Assembly (NCBI GenBank): GCA_041619315.1
Contig: JBFKEC010000093.1
Location: 1-11,307 of the forward strand
DNA from: Oceanococcus sp041619315
Lineage (GTDB): Bacteria > Pseudomonadota > Gammaproteobacteria > Nevskiales > Oceanococcaceae
Direction of reading: 5' to 3'
Length of the DNA: 11,307 nt
Under the pieces are notes generated by a model. The model was given only the letters and a program-made list of their open reading frames with translations. It was not told where the DNA came from and ran no database searches. The position numbers and the translations under genes are program-made. This document shows, piece after piece, positions 1 to 6,932 of this stretch; within the stretch, counting starts at the first letter, position 1, and every line of letters starts with the position of its first letter.

Positions 1-1257
1 GAAAACGAGCGGCAGCAGCAGCACGAACACGATGGCGAGCACGCTGGTGGTCAGTGGTGACAGCGCGAGGCTGGCATCCGGCGCCGGAGGCAGATCAATG
101 GCGATGTGTTGGTCACGACCAACCAGCCACTGAAACAGGGCTACCGCCAGCGGGCGGTTGCCGACCTGAGTGAGATAGCCGTTGGCGAGAAAATCCGAAT
201 CGGCGACCACGACGGCGCGTTGCATGCCGCGCTCCAGGGCAAAGCCGAAGCTGACCGGGCCAGCAAGGTCCTCGGCCTGGTCGAATTCCAGGCGCGTGCC
301 CATCGGGCCGGTTTCTAGCCACGAGCGCTGGACGCTGTTGAACAGGGCGGTGCTGCTCCAGTCGCTATTGACCATGCTGATCAAGCCGGCTGCACCGGCG
401 AAGGCGCTCAGATCAGTCAGTGAACGGGTCAGAGGGTGATCCGGATAGTCGGCGACCAGGGCCATTGCGGGATGGCCGCTGCCCAGCGTTTCGTAATCCT
501 GGTAGATCAGGGTGCCGTCGACAAATTTCAGGCCCAGTTCGTCGTGCAGTGACTCAGCGACGGGCAGTCCAGGGTCGCCCAGCAACAGGACATTGCCGCC
601 GGCTTGTAGATAGCCCAGCAGCGTGCTGATTTCACCGGCCATCAGCGCGCGTTGTGGGGCGGCAATCACCACCAGGTCGGTATCGTCGGGCAGGCTCTGG
701 GTGGCCACGCTCAGGGTGCTGATGCGCAGCCCCTTTTGCGTCAACAGGGTGGCCAGTTTGGTGTATCCGGATTGGCCGCTGTCGGCCAGATCACGCTCGC
801 CATGGCCGCCGACAAACACCACGTGGGCCTGCTGGCTTTGGCTCAGACGTTGCAGCGCAGCGCTGATGTCGGGCTCGGACAGCACGCTGAGCTTTTCCCG
901 GCGGCCCTGATATTCGACCACCACCTCGCCGCTTTCCTGTATGCCCAGAGTGCGCACGGCTTGCGGATCGGAAGCGGGATCCCGGAAGGTCAGTGTGAAG
1001 TTGTCTTTTTCGCGCAGGTAAGGGGCAAAACGGGCGCTGATTTCCCGGCGTGTATCGGCCGAGGGGTACACCCAGGCGGTGGCCGTGATCGGCTCTTCAA
1101 GTGTGGCCAGCAAGGTCTGACTGGTTTTGGTCAGGCTGTTGCGGTTGTTTGCGGTCCAGTCGTACTGCTGGTTGTAGCGCAACGACAGCAGGCCTGCGGC
1201 GATGATGATGTAGAGCCAAAGTGCGCTGGTCAGCAGCAGGGTCAGACGAGGCTTCAT
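1..1257 (-). CDS. GldG-like ABC transporter auxiliary protein, partial (C-terminus cut by window edge)
   Basis: The frame is open from the ATG at 1257 to base 1 (419 codons, no stop), so the C-terminus lies outside. Residues 5-25 form one hydrophobic N-terminal membrane anchor. A long soluble, presumably periplasmic, part follows and contains GGHGERD (about 150-156), the glycine-histidine-glutamate motif of the GldG / ABC-type uncharacterised transport (ABC_transp_aux) family. A second hydrophobic segment occupies about residues 402-419 at the window edge, as expected for the C-terminal anchor. The start is supported by a GGGAG Shine-Dalgarno six bases upstream. The ATG overlaps the permease stop by four bases (ATGA), implying translational coupling. 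In Bacteroidetes the GldA-GldF-GldG complex is linked to gliding, but proteobacterial homologues have no settled role. I infer that it is an extracytoplasmic partner of the adjacent ABC-2 exporter. The substrate is unknown. Confidence 0.85.
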   Translation of the reverse strand, partial: MKPRLTLLLTSALWLYIIIAAGLLSLRYNQQYDWTANNRNSLTKTSQTLLATLEEPITATAWVYPSADTRREISARFAPYLREKDNFTLTFRDPASDPQAVRTLGIQESGEVVVEYQGRREKLSVLSEPDISAALQRLSQSQQAHVVFVGGHGERDLADSGQSGYTKLATLLTQKGLRISTLSVATQSLPDDTDLVVIAAPQRALMAGEISTLLGYLQAGGNVLLLGDPGLPVAESLHDELGLKFVDGTLIYQDYETLGSGHPAMALVADYPDHPLTRSLTDLSAFAGAAGLISMVNSDWSSTALFNSVQRSWLETGPMGTRLEFDQAEDLAGPVSFGFALERGMQRAVVVADSDFLANGYLTQVGNRPLAVALFQWLVGRDQHIAIDLPPAPDASLALSPLTTSVLAIVFVLLLPLVF

Positions 1258-1997
1258 GTGTGCTGCTCCCAGGCCAGGCGCTGGATGCTGAAGCCCAGAA
1301 AGGCCGCACAAAACAAAAGGTAATAGGCCACGTCGGCAAGGTCGAAGACGCCGCGACGCAAAGCATCAAAGTGACTGAGTAAGGAGAGATGCTCGGCCAG
1401 TCCGGCCAGGGGGCCGGGTGCGGCGCCAGCGACCTGGAGCAGCCACAGCACCAGCAGTAAGGCAAAGCCGGTCAGTGCCGCGACCACCGGCTGCGGACAC
1501 AGCACCGATACGAACAGGCCGGCTGCGGCAAAGGCCGCGAGCATCAAAGCCACGCCGAGGATGGCTGCGGCGAGCAGGCCGAAGTCCAGTTGGGTGCCGA
1601 GTTGCAGTGAAAGTGGCATCAATGCGGTCAGACCGAGCATCAGCCATAAAAATGCGAGCAGGCCAACATACTTGCCGAGCACAATCTGGATGCGTGATGC
1701 CGGCGAGGCCAGTAGCAACTCCAGGCTGCCGTTTTGACGTTCTTCGGCGAAGCTGCGCATGGCCAGTAGCGGCACCACAATCAGGAACACGATGCTGGAA
1801 AAGCCGAACAGGCCGCCACCGACAAACTCAGCCACGCCAACTTGCTGGCTGGTATGGCCCATGGTGGCGAATTCGGCCAGCAGCAACCAGAACACGATGC
1901 CGAGTATCAGTTGAACCATGCCGAGGCAGGCCCAGGCCAGCGGTGACGAGAAAATGCGCCGCCATTCATGCGCGGCGATCACCAGCATGCGGTTCAT
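1254..1997 (-). CDS. ABC-2 type transporter permease, GldF-like
   Basis: This 247-residue integral membrane protein has about six predicted hydrophobic segments, near residues 18-40, 60-80, 107-127, 138-165, 168-190 and 220-240. Between the second and third segments lies the motif RSFAEERQNGSLELLLASP, typical of ABC-2 permeases of the GldF/NosY kind, probably the coupling region to the ATPase. I chose the ATG at 1997 because AAGGA sits eight bases upstream. The in-frame ATG at 2006 directly abuts that same AAGGA and so has no ribosome-binding site; a third ATG lies at 1988. The gene starts 37 bases after the ATPase stop and overlaps the GldG-like gene by four bases. Its role is inferred to be the membrane channel of a three-gene ABC exporter; cargo is not evident. 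Confidence 0.88.
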   Translation of the reverse strand: MNRMLVIAAHEWRRIFSSPLAWACLGMVQLILGIVFWLLLAEFATMGHTSQQVGVAEFVGGGLFGFSSIVFLIVVPLLAMRSFAEERQNGSLELLLASPASRIQIVLGKYVGLLAFLWLMLGLTALMPLSLQLGTQLDFGLLAAAILGVALMLAAFAAAGLFVSVLCPQPVVAALTGFALLLVLWLLQVAGAAPGPLAGLAEHLSLLSHFDALRRGVFDLADVAYYLLFCAAFLGFSIQRLAWEQHT

Positions 1998-2034
1998 GAT
2001 GTGCATCCTTGGCAGGTGGGGCGACAGTTCACGC

Positions 2035-2958
2035 TCATGCGGTCAGTTCGGCAAAGATCTGTTCCAGACCCGGATTGTGCAGTTGCAGTTCAATCAAGCC
2101 CCATGCGCCGGATACCGCGCTGCGTGCAATGGATTCTCGTGGGTCGCCAGCATCGTCAAGCAGCAGACGGAAGCGCTGTGCGTCCAGCGCTTCGACCGCG
2201 TTGACGCCGTCAAGAGCCTGCAGCGTCTCAAGCGCAGGCGGATGATTGAGTCCGATCAACAACTGGCGCTGTTGGTCGTGGCCCGGCACGGGTTTGAGAG
2301 CGTCCAGCGGCGACTCGTAGACCACCTGGCCGCGCGCCATGATCGCAACGCGATCACACACCGCCTGAATTTCAGACAGGATGTGGCTGGACAGCAGGAT
2401 GGCATGGTCGCGCGCCAGTTCCCGGATCAGGCTACGAATCTGGCGCCTCTGATTCGGGTCAAGCCCGTCGGTGGGCTCATCCAGCACGATCAGGGGTGGC
2501 GAATGGATGATCGCCTGGGCCAGGCCGACCCGTTGCCGATAACCCTTGGACATCGAGCCGATGATCTGGTCGCGTGCCTCGGTCAGGCCGCAGGCCTGAG
2601 CGGCACGCTCTACGGCTGCGGCAATCTGGCGTTTATCGACACCGTGCAAGCGCGCAGCAAAGCGCAGAAATTCGCTGACGGTCAGTTCGCTATGCAGTGG
2701 CGGCACTTCGGGCAGGTAGCCGAGCAGCGCCTTGGCCCGCGCAGGATCGTCGGCCACGCTGTGGCCATCGATTGTGACGCTGCCGCGGTCCGCGGCAAGG
2801 CAGCCGGTGAGCATGCGCAGTGTGGTGGTTTTGCCCGCGCCATTGGGGCCAAGCAGGCCCACGACCTCACCGCGTTCAAGCGACAGGCTGACACCACGCA
2901 CGGCCGGATGCGGTCCGAATGCGCGGTGCAGGTTGCGGGCGTCTAGCAGCGTGCTCAT
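2035..2958 (-). CDS. ABC transporter ATP-binding protein, GldA/CcmA-like
   Basis: A 307-residue cytoplasmic ATPase that would energise the GldF-like permease. Visible motifs are Walker A GPNGAGKT (37-44), signature MSKGYRQR (136-143, the SKGYRQ variant usual in this subgroup), Walker B with D-loop LIVLDEPTDGLDP (156-168) and the switch histidine in LLSSH (188-192). The Q-loop position reads YLPE, which I believe is also seen in this subgroup. The C-terminal 80 or so residues form the extra domain typical of CcmA/NatA/GldA-type ATPases. The frame stays open upstream to 3015, but those 19 extra codons read through the rpmG terminator hairpin, so I start at the ATG at 2958, where the conserved ABC fold begins (STLLDARNLHRAFG). 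No strong Shine-Dalgarno is visible before it. It is the first gene of the three-gene cassette. Confidence 0.9.
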   Translation of the reverse strand: MSTLLDARNLHRAFGPHPAVRGVSLSLERGEVVGLLGPNGAGKTTTLRMLTGCLAADRGSVTIDGHSVADDPARAKALLGYLPEVPPLHSELTVSEFLRFAARLHGVDKRQIAAAVERAAQACGLTEARDQIIGSMSKGYRQRVGLAQAIIHSPPLIVLDEPTDGLDPNQRRQIRSLIRELARDHAILLSSHILSEIQAVCDRVAIMARGQVVYESPLDALKPVPGHDQQRQLLIGLNHPPALETLQALDGVNAVEALDAQRFRLLLDDAGDPRESIARSAVSGAWGLIELQLHNPGLEQIFAELTA

Positions 2959-2986
2959 GAAGTGATCAGTGCGGGGCGGGCAAACA

Positions 2987-3012
2987 AAAATGCCCGCAAA
3001 AGCGGGCATTTT
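2987..3012 (-). terminator. Intrinsic terminator after rpmG
   Basis: This is a perfect 11-base-pair inverted repeat (2987-2997 with 3002-3012) around a four-base loop. The GC core GCCCGC/GCGGGC is flanked by A tracts on one side and T tracts on the other. Read on the minus strand it is followed by TGTTTG. It lies 24 bases past the rpmG stop and ends rpmB-rpmG before the ABC cassette. The A/T flanks make it potentially bidirectional, although no plus-strand gene enters from the left. Confidence 0.9.
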
Positions 3013-3036
3013 CAATTCCGGCAGACGACAACCGGA

Positions 3037-3204
3037 TTATTTGATCTTGGCTTCCTTGAATTCGACGTGCTTGCGCACTACAGGGTCGAATTTCTTGAAC
3101 ACGAACTTGTCAGGCGTATTGCGCTTGTTCTTGTCCGTTGTGTAGTAGTAGCCGGTGCCCGCAGTGGACACCAATTTAATTTTTTCGCGAGCAGATTTGG
3201 CCAT
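3037..3204 (-). CDS. rpmG: 50S ribosomal protein L33
   Basis: A 55-residue protein starting MAKSAREKIKLVSTAGTG and ending KKFDPVVRKHVEFKEAKIK. Its length and pattern match the E. coli L33 family throughout. It contains no cysteines, so it is the zinc-free form. L33 is a small large-subunit protein near the tRNA exit site. The start at 3204 is preceded by AAAGG about seven bases upstream, inside the end of rpmB. Only three bases separate the rpmB stop from this ATG, so the pair is co-transcribed and probably translationally coupled. A strong intrinsic terminator follows at 2987-3012. The identification is secure. Confidence 0.97.
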   Translation of the reverse strand: MAKSAREKIKLVSTAGTGYYYTTDKNKRNTPDKFVFKKFDPVVRKHVEFKEAKIK

Positions 3205-3207
3205 GAT

Positions 3208-3444
3208 TTATACCTTTTCACCGCGGGCGCGCAATTCGGCCAGCACGGTATCAATGCCGCGTTTATCAATAATGCGCAGACCCTGATGGGAGATGCGCAG
3301 GCGGACAAAGCGTTTTTCGCTCTCCACCCAGAAACGCTTGCTTTGCAGATTGGGCAAGAAACGACGACGCGTTTTACGGTTCGCGTGCGATACGTTGTTG
3401 CCGGTTTGGGGGCCTTTGCCCGTCACCTGACAGACTCGTGACAT
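3208..3444 (-). CDS. rpmB: 50S ribosomal protein L28
   Basis: A 78-residue protein, the same length as E. coli L28. It begins MSRVCQVTGKGPQTGNNVSH, the invariant L28 N-terminus, followed by NRKTRRRFLPN. The highly basic composition fits an rRNA-binding protein of the 50S subunit. A good AGGA Shine-Dalgarno lies seven bases before the ATG. It is the first gene of the rpmB-rpmG operon; the promoter at 3495-3523 lies just upstream, between it and radC. No zinc-ribbon cysteine pairs are present (a single Cys at position 5). The call is secure. Confidence 0.97.
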   Translation of the reverse strand: MSRVCQVTGKGPQTGNNVSHANRKTRRRFLPNLQSKRFWVESEKRFVRLRISHQGLRIIDKRGIDTVLAELRARGEKV

Positions 3445-3494
3445 GATTCTTTCCTGGAAAATCCGGAGGCGTCGTCTGACGCAAGAGGGCGCGC

Positions 3495-3523
3495 TTTATA
3501 TCAGTTTCCTGAAGGCGAGGCAA
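3495..3523 (-). promoter_or_regulatory. Sigma70-type promoter for rpmB-rpmG with extended -10
   Basis: On the minus strand, a -35 element TTGCCT (3518-3523) and a -10 element TATAAA (3495-3500) are separated by exactly 17 bases. A TG one base upstream of the -10 (TGATATAAA) makes it an extended -10. It lies about 50 bases before the rpmB start, in the gap after radC. The match and position fit a strong ribosomal-protein promoter. The transcription start is not measured. Confidence 0.7.
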
Positions 3524-3577
3524 CAGCAGTCATCTGGCTACGAGCCGGGCTTGAGGGCTGCAATGTGCCGCAATCCC

Positions 3578-4252
3578 TTATAACAAGCCGCGATCGGCGA
3601 AACTGACGCTTTCTCCATCGCCGACAACAATGTGATCCAGCACCCGCACATCGACCAGACTCAGCGCATCACTTAAGCGGGTTGTGAGCTGCTTATCAGC
3701 CTGGCTGGGTTCGGCAACGCCCGAGGGGTGATTATGCGCCAGAATCACCGCAGCCGCATTATGCCGCAAGGCCGCGCGAACCACCTCGCGGGGATACACG
3801 CTGGCCCCATTGATAGTGCCGAAGAACAAATCCTGCAGTTCGATCAGACGATGGCGGCTGTCCAGCCACAGGCAGCTGAACACTTCCTGACTGCGTCGGC
3901 GCAAATGCTGGCAGATCAGGCTGGCGGCCTGTTGTGGTGAGGTCAGCGCCGCGCCGCGCTTGAGGCCATCCTTGAGTTCACGTGTGGCCATGGCCAGTAC
4001 GGCCTGAAGCTGGGCGTACTTGGCTGGGCCCAGGCCACGGCTGGCACAGAACTCGTGCTGACTGGCACGAAGCAGGGGGCGCAGTCCGCCAAATTGCGTG
4101 ATGAGATCGCGGGCCAGATCCACCGCACTCTTCCCGGCGATGCCGGTACGCAGAAATATCGCCAGCAGTTCGGCATCACTGAGCGCATCCGGGCCGCGGG
4201 CCAGAAGTTTCTCGCGTGGGCGTTCCGCATCGGGCCATTGATTGATCGGCAT
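3578..4252 (-). CDS. radC: RadC family JAMM/MPN domain protein
   Basis: A 224-residue protein with the RadC architecture. The N-terminal helix-hairpin-helix-like part starts MPINQWPDAERPREKLLARG and includes ALSDAELLAIFLRTG. The C-terminal JAMM metalloprotease-like domain carries E123 and the zinc-ligand motif HNHPSG with a later Asp (H173, H175, D186). The name comes from an E. coli allele once tied to DNA repair; the biochemical role of the family remains unclear, and I do not assign a reaction. I start at the ATG at 4252, where the conserved N-terminus begins. The frame stays open upstream to 4534, but that part lies antisense to coaBC. The position between rpmB-rpmG and divergent coaBC is the conserved gammaproteobacterial arrangement. 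The 133-base gap to rpmB holds the rpmB promoter. Confidence 0.93.
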   Translation of the reverse strand: MPINQWPDAERPREKLLARGPDALSDAELLAIFLRTGIAGKSAVDLARDLITQFGGLRPLLRASQHEFCASRGLGPAKYAQLQAVLAMATRELKDGLKRGAALTSPQQAASLICQHLRRRSQEVFSCLWLDSRHRLIELQDLFFGTINGASVYPREVVRAALRHNAAAVILAHNHPSGVAEPSQADKQLTTRLSDALSLVDVRVLDHIVVGDGESVSFADRGLL

Positions 4253-4283
4253 AAGGTCTTCACGGCCTTGGTTTCGATTCCCG

Positions 4284-4294
4284 GTAGAATCTAC
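4284..4294. promoter_or_regulatory. Possible shared, symmetric -10 region for radC and coaBC
   Basis: The 72-base divergent gap (4253-4324) contains GTAGAATCTAC, five-base arms around one central A. Read on plus it gives a -10-like TAGAAT (4285-4290) toward coaBC; read on minus it gives TAGATT (4288-4293) toward radC. No good -35 hexamer stands 17 bases away on either side, so promoter function is only a suggestion. The region must nonetheless hold the start signals of at least coaBC. Confidence 0.35.
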
Positions 4295-4324
4295 GCAGGT
4301 TTTAACGATTTCCGGACACGCTCG

Positions 4325-5533
4325 ATGAACGTATTGCTCGGCGTTAGCGGTGGCATTGCCGCATATAAGAGTGCCGATCTGGTGCGCCGCCTGCGCGAGC
4401 GCGGTTGTGACGTGCAAGTGGTGATGACCCGCTCGGCCCAGGAGTTTGTCACTCCGCTGACCTTCCAGGCCGTGTCTGGGCGCGAGGTTCGCACCTCGCT
4501 GCTCGACACCACTGCCGAAGCGGCCATGGGCCATATCGAATTGGCCCGTTGGGCTGACCGGATACTGATTGCACCGTCTTCGGCCAATCTGATTGCGCGT
4601 CTGGCCGCGGGGATGGCCGATGATTTGCTGAGCACCGTGTGCTTGGCCAGTGCCGCACCGATTTCACTCGCGCCGGCAATGAACCAGCAGATGTGGCAAG
4701 CATCTGCGGTGCAGGCCAATCTGGCTCTTTTGCGTGAGCGTGGAATCGAGATTCTGGGCCCGGGCGAGGGTGATCAGGCTTGTGGTGATGTCGGCCCGGG
4801 ACGGATGCTTGAGCCGGCCGAACTGGCCGACATGATTACCGATGAAAAACCTGATGGCGTCCTTGCGGGCCTGCGCGTGCTGATTACCGCCGGGCCAACC
4901 CGCGAGGCGCTGGACCCGGTGCGTTTTCTGACCAATCGATCGTCCGGCAAGATGGGGTTTTCGCTGGCCGCTGCCTGTCAGGCTGCGGGCGCGCAGGTCG
5001 AGTTGATTACCGGACCGGTCAATCTGCCCACGCCCATCGGCGTGCGGCGATACAACGTGGAGTCGGCCCAGCAAATGCTCGACAAGGCCAACGAGTGCGT
5101 GGGCAAGGCTCAGATATTCATCGCGACTGCGGCTGTGGCCGATTATCGGCCACGCGAGGTCAAGGGCGACAAGATCAAGAAGTCTGGTGACTCGCTGGCC
5201 CTGGAGCTTGAGAAGACGCCTGACATTCTGGCCGAGCTGTCGCGCCGGGAAAGTCATTTGTTCACGGTTGGCTTTGCCGCCGAAACGCGGGACCTGGAGC
5301 GCTACGCGCGCGACAAGATGCAGCGCAAGAATCTGGACATGATCTGCGCCAACGAGGTGGGTCCGGGCCAGGGCTTTGACGTGGATGAAAATGCCCTGGC
5401 GGTGTTCTGGCCTGGCGGACAGCAACAACTGGGTCCGCGTCACAAGCGCGCCCTTGCCGGTGAGCTGGTCGACCTGATTGCGACCCGCTATGCCACTGGC
5501 GATGAACATGCTGGCGCGGTGGCGTCGGACTGA
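4325..5533 (+). CDS. coaBC: Bifunctional phosphopantothenoylcysteine decarboxylase / phosphopantothenate-cysteine ligase
   Basis: This 402-residue fusion enzyme carries out two consecutive steps of coenzyme A synthesis. CoaB ligates cysteine to 4'-phosphopantothenate using CTP; CoaC, an FMN enzyme, decarboxylates the product to 4'-phosphopantetheine. The CoaC half (1-about 175) shows LLGVSGGIAAYK, the catalytic His in AMGHIELARWAD (H70), PAMNQQMW (117-124) and the active-site lid Cys in GDQACGDVGPGRM (C153). The CoaB half starts about residue 183 and shows ITAGPTREALDPVRFLTNRSSGKMG, ATAAVADYRP and the catalytic-lysine region DKIKK (282-286). All key residues are present. I start at the ATG at 4325, where the conserved fold begins, although the frame is open upstream. 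It is the first gene of coaBC-dut-argB; 46 bases separate it from dut. Confidence 0.96.
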   Translation: MNVLLGVSGGIAAYKSADLVRRLRERGCDVQVVMTRSAQEFVTPLTFQAVSGREVRTSLLDTTAEAAMGHIELARWADRILIAPSSANLIARLAAGMADDLLSTVCLASAAPISLAPAMNQQMWQASAVQANLALLRERGIEILGPGEGDQACGDVGPGRMLEPAELADMITDEKPDGVLAGLRVLITAGPTREALDPVRFLTNRSSGKMGFSLAAACQAAGAQVELITGPVNLPTPIGVRRYNVESAQQMLDKANECVGKAQIFIATAAVADYRPREVKGDKIKKSGDSLALELEKTPDILAELSRRESHLFTVGFAAETRDLERYARDKMQRKNLDMICANEVGPGQGFDVDENALAVFWPGGQQQLGPRHKRALAGELVDLIATRYATGDEHAGAVASD

Positions 5534-5558
5534 TACCTCTTTCTCCCTCTTAAAAAGC

Positions 5559-5571
5559 GGCGGCTTCCGCC
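5559..5571. repeat. Short hairpin between coaBC and dut
   Basis: GGCGG and CCGCC form a five-base-pair stem around a three-base loop, ending eight bases before the dut ATG. On the minus strand it is followed by GCTTTTT, so it has terminator form for antisense transcription, while on the plus strand the A tract precedes it. No Shine-Dalgarno is visible for dut, so the hairpin may affect its translation. It is small and could be chance. Confidence 0.35.
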
Positions 5572-5579
5572 AGACCTTC

Positions 5580-6035
5580 ATGCACAAGATTCAATTCAAG
5601 ATTCTCGATCAACGCCTGGGCAGCGAGTTTCCGCTGCCCGATTACGCCACCCCCGGCTCAGCCGGACTGGATTTGCGCGCCTGTCTGGACGCGGCATTGG
5701 AGCTGGCGCCGGGCCAGACCGAGCTGATTCCGACCGGCATGGCCATCCATATCGGTGATCCCGGGCTGGCCGCAATGATCCTGCCGCGCTCTGGCCTGGG
5801 TCACAAACATGGCATCGTGCTCGGCAATCTGGTCGGCTTGATTGATTCCGACTACCAGGGCCAGTTGATGGTGTCGTGCTGGAACCGTGGCGACAGCGTG
5901 TTTCGCATCGAGCCAGGCGAGCGTATTGCTCAGTTGATCTTTGTGCCGGTGGTGCAGGCGCAGCTGGAGCAGGTTGAGTCGTTTGATCAATCGTCGCGTG
6001 GTGAAGGTGGCTTTGGCCACACGGGGACACGTTAA
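5580..6035 (+). CDS. dut: Deoxyuridine 5'-triphosphate nucleotidohydrolase (dUTPase)
   Basis: A 151-residue homotrimeric dUTPase, as long as E. coli Dut. It hydrolyses dUTP to dUMP and pyrophosphate, keeping uracil out of DNA and feeding thymidylate synthesis. All five family motifs are present: ATPGSAGLDLRA (23-34), PRSGLG (69-74), GNLVGLIDSDYQG (82-94, with the catalytic Asp at 89), GERIAQLIF (113-121) and the C-terminal glycine-rich arm SSRGEGGFGHTG (138-149). I start at the ATG at 5580, just before the conserved N-terminus; in-frame upstream ATGs lie inside coaBC. Its stop overlaps the argB start by one base (TAATG), implying coupled translation. The coaBC-dut pairing is conserved in gammaproteobacteria. 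Confidence 0.97.
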   Translation: MHKIQFKILDQRLGSEFPLPDYATPGSAGLDLRACLDAALELAPGQTELIPTGMAIHIGDPGLAAMILPRSGLGHKHGIVLGNLVGLIDSDYQGQLMVSCWNRGDSVFRIEPGERIAQLIFVPVVQAQLEQVESFDQSSRGEGGFGHTGTR

Positions 6036-6919
6036 TGGCGCTCAATTCCAGTGAGGCGATGAATGTCGCTCACGTTCTGACCGAAGCCCTGCCGTACATC
6101 CAGCGCTTCCGGCGCAAGACTGTGGTGGTCAAATACGGCGGCAACGCGATGACCGACGAAGCGCTGCAAAGCAGCTTTGCGCGTGACGTGGTGCTGATGA
6201 AGCTGGTTGGCATCGATCCGGTGATTGTTCACGGCGGTGGCCCCCAGATCGGGCAGATGCTCGAAAAACTGGGCAAGAAAACCGAGTTCATTGATGGCAT
6301 GCGGGTGACCGACGCGGAAACCATGGACGTGGTCGAGATGGTGCTGGTCGGGCTGGTCAACAAACGCATTGTCAGCCTGATCAACCAGCATGGCGGGCGT
6401 GCGGTTGGGTTGTCCGGCAAGGACGGCGGCATGATTCGGGCCAAACCGCTGGCCGATGCCCAGGGCCAGGCCAAATCAGAACTCGGCATGGTCGGGGAAG
6501 TGGCGTCGATTGATCCTGGCGTGATCAGCCGTCTCGACACCGGCGGTTTCATTCCGGTGATTGCTCCGGTCGGTGTGGACGAACAGGGCAAGGCCTACAA
6601 CATCAATGCGGACCTGGTTGCCGGCAAGATTGCCGGGGTGCTCGAGGCAGAAAAGTTGATGCTGCTGACCAACACCGCCGGTGTGCTCGACAAACAGGGT
6701 GATTTGCTCACCGGGCTGTCGGCGGGTCGGGTTCAGGAATTGATTGCCGACGGCACCATTAGCGGTGGCATGTTGCCCAAGATTCAGTGTGCCCTGGATG
6801 CGGTGAGCAGCGGTGTGCGCGCGGCGCATATCGTTGATGGGCGGGTCATGCACGCCTGTCTGCTGGAGCTGTTCACCGACGAAGGCGTCGGCACCCTGAT
6901 CAACGGGCCGCGGCGCTAA
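6035..6919 (+). CDS. argB: Acetylglutamate kinase (long, arginine-sensitive class)
   Basis: A 294-residue amino-acid kinase. It phosphorylates N-acetyl-L-glutamate with ATP, the second step of arginine synthesis. Visible motifs are VVKYGGNAM (31-39, ATP-phosphate binding), VHGGGPQI (65-72, substrate loop) and a C-terminal nucleotide-binding part with LMLLTNTAGVLD and ISGGMLPKI. It is longer than the about 258-residue, arginine-insensitive E. coli enzyme. It has the extra N-terminal helix (AHVLTEALPYIQRFRRK, 12-28) that in Pseudomonas aeruginosa and Thermotoga mediates hexamer formation and arginine inhibition. I therefore infer feedback inhibition by arginine, which usually goes with a cyclic acetyl-ornithine pathway. 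It overlaps dut by one base and is the last gene of the operon. In pseudomonads algC sits between dut and argB; it is absent here. Confidence 0.96.
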   Translation: MALNSSEAMNVAHVLTEALPYIQRFRRKTVVVKYGGNAMTDEALQSSFARDVVLMKLVGIDPVIVHGGGPQIGQMLEKLGKKTEFIDGMRVTDAETMDVVEMVLVGLVNKRIVSLINQHGGRAVGLSGKDGGMIRAKPLADAQGQAKSELGMVGEVASIDPGVISRLDTGGFIPVIAPVGVDEQGKAYNINADLVAGKIAGVLEAEKLMLLTNTAGVLDKQGDLLTGLSAGRVQELIADGTISGGMLPKIQCALDAVSSGVRAAHIVDGRVMHACLLELFTDEGVGTLINGPRR

Positions 6920-6932
6920 ACACGGGTTTTGG

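Noticed and set aside
652..1323. Plus-strand open frame of 223 codons
   Set aside because: It lies antisense to the GldG-like gene, whose minus frame is open throughout with membrane anchors and a family motif. The plus frame has no recognisable domain and no ribosome-binding site.
1918..2946. Plus-strand open frame of 342 codons
   Set aside because: It is antisense to the ABC ATPase, which shows every ABC motif. Long antisense frames are expected in GC-rich genes; the translation resembles no family.
3445..3577. Terminator for radC
   Set aside because: I looked for a GC stem followed by a T tract after the radC stop and found none. radC transcripts may read into rpmB.
4055..4324. Upstream extension of coaBC to an ATG at 4055
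   Set aside because: The extension lies antisense to radC. The conserved flavoprotein fold begins at MNVLLGVSGG, at 4325.
4253..4534. Upstream extension of radC to an ATG at 4534
   Set aside because: The extra 94 codons run through the divergent promoter gap and antisense to coaBC. The RadC family begins at MPINQWP, at 4252.
4664..5587. Minus-strand open frame of 307 codons
   Set aside because: It is antisense to coaBC, which is complete with all catalytic motifs. The minus translation is low-complexity and unrecognised.
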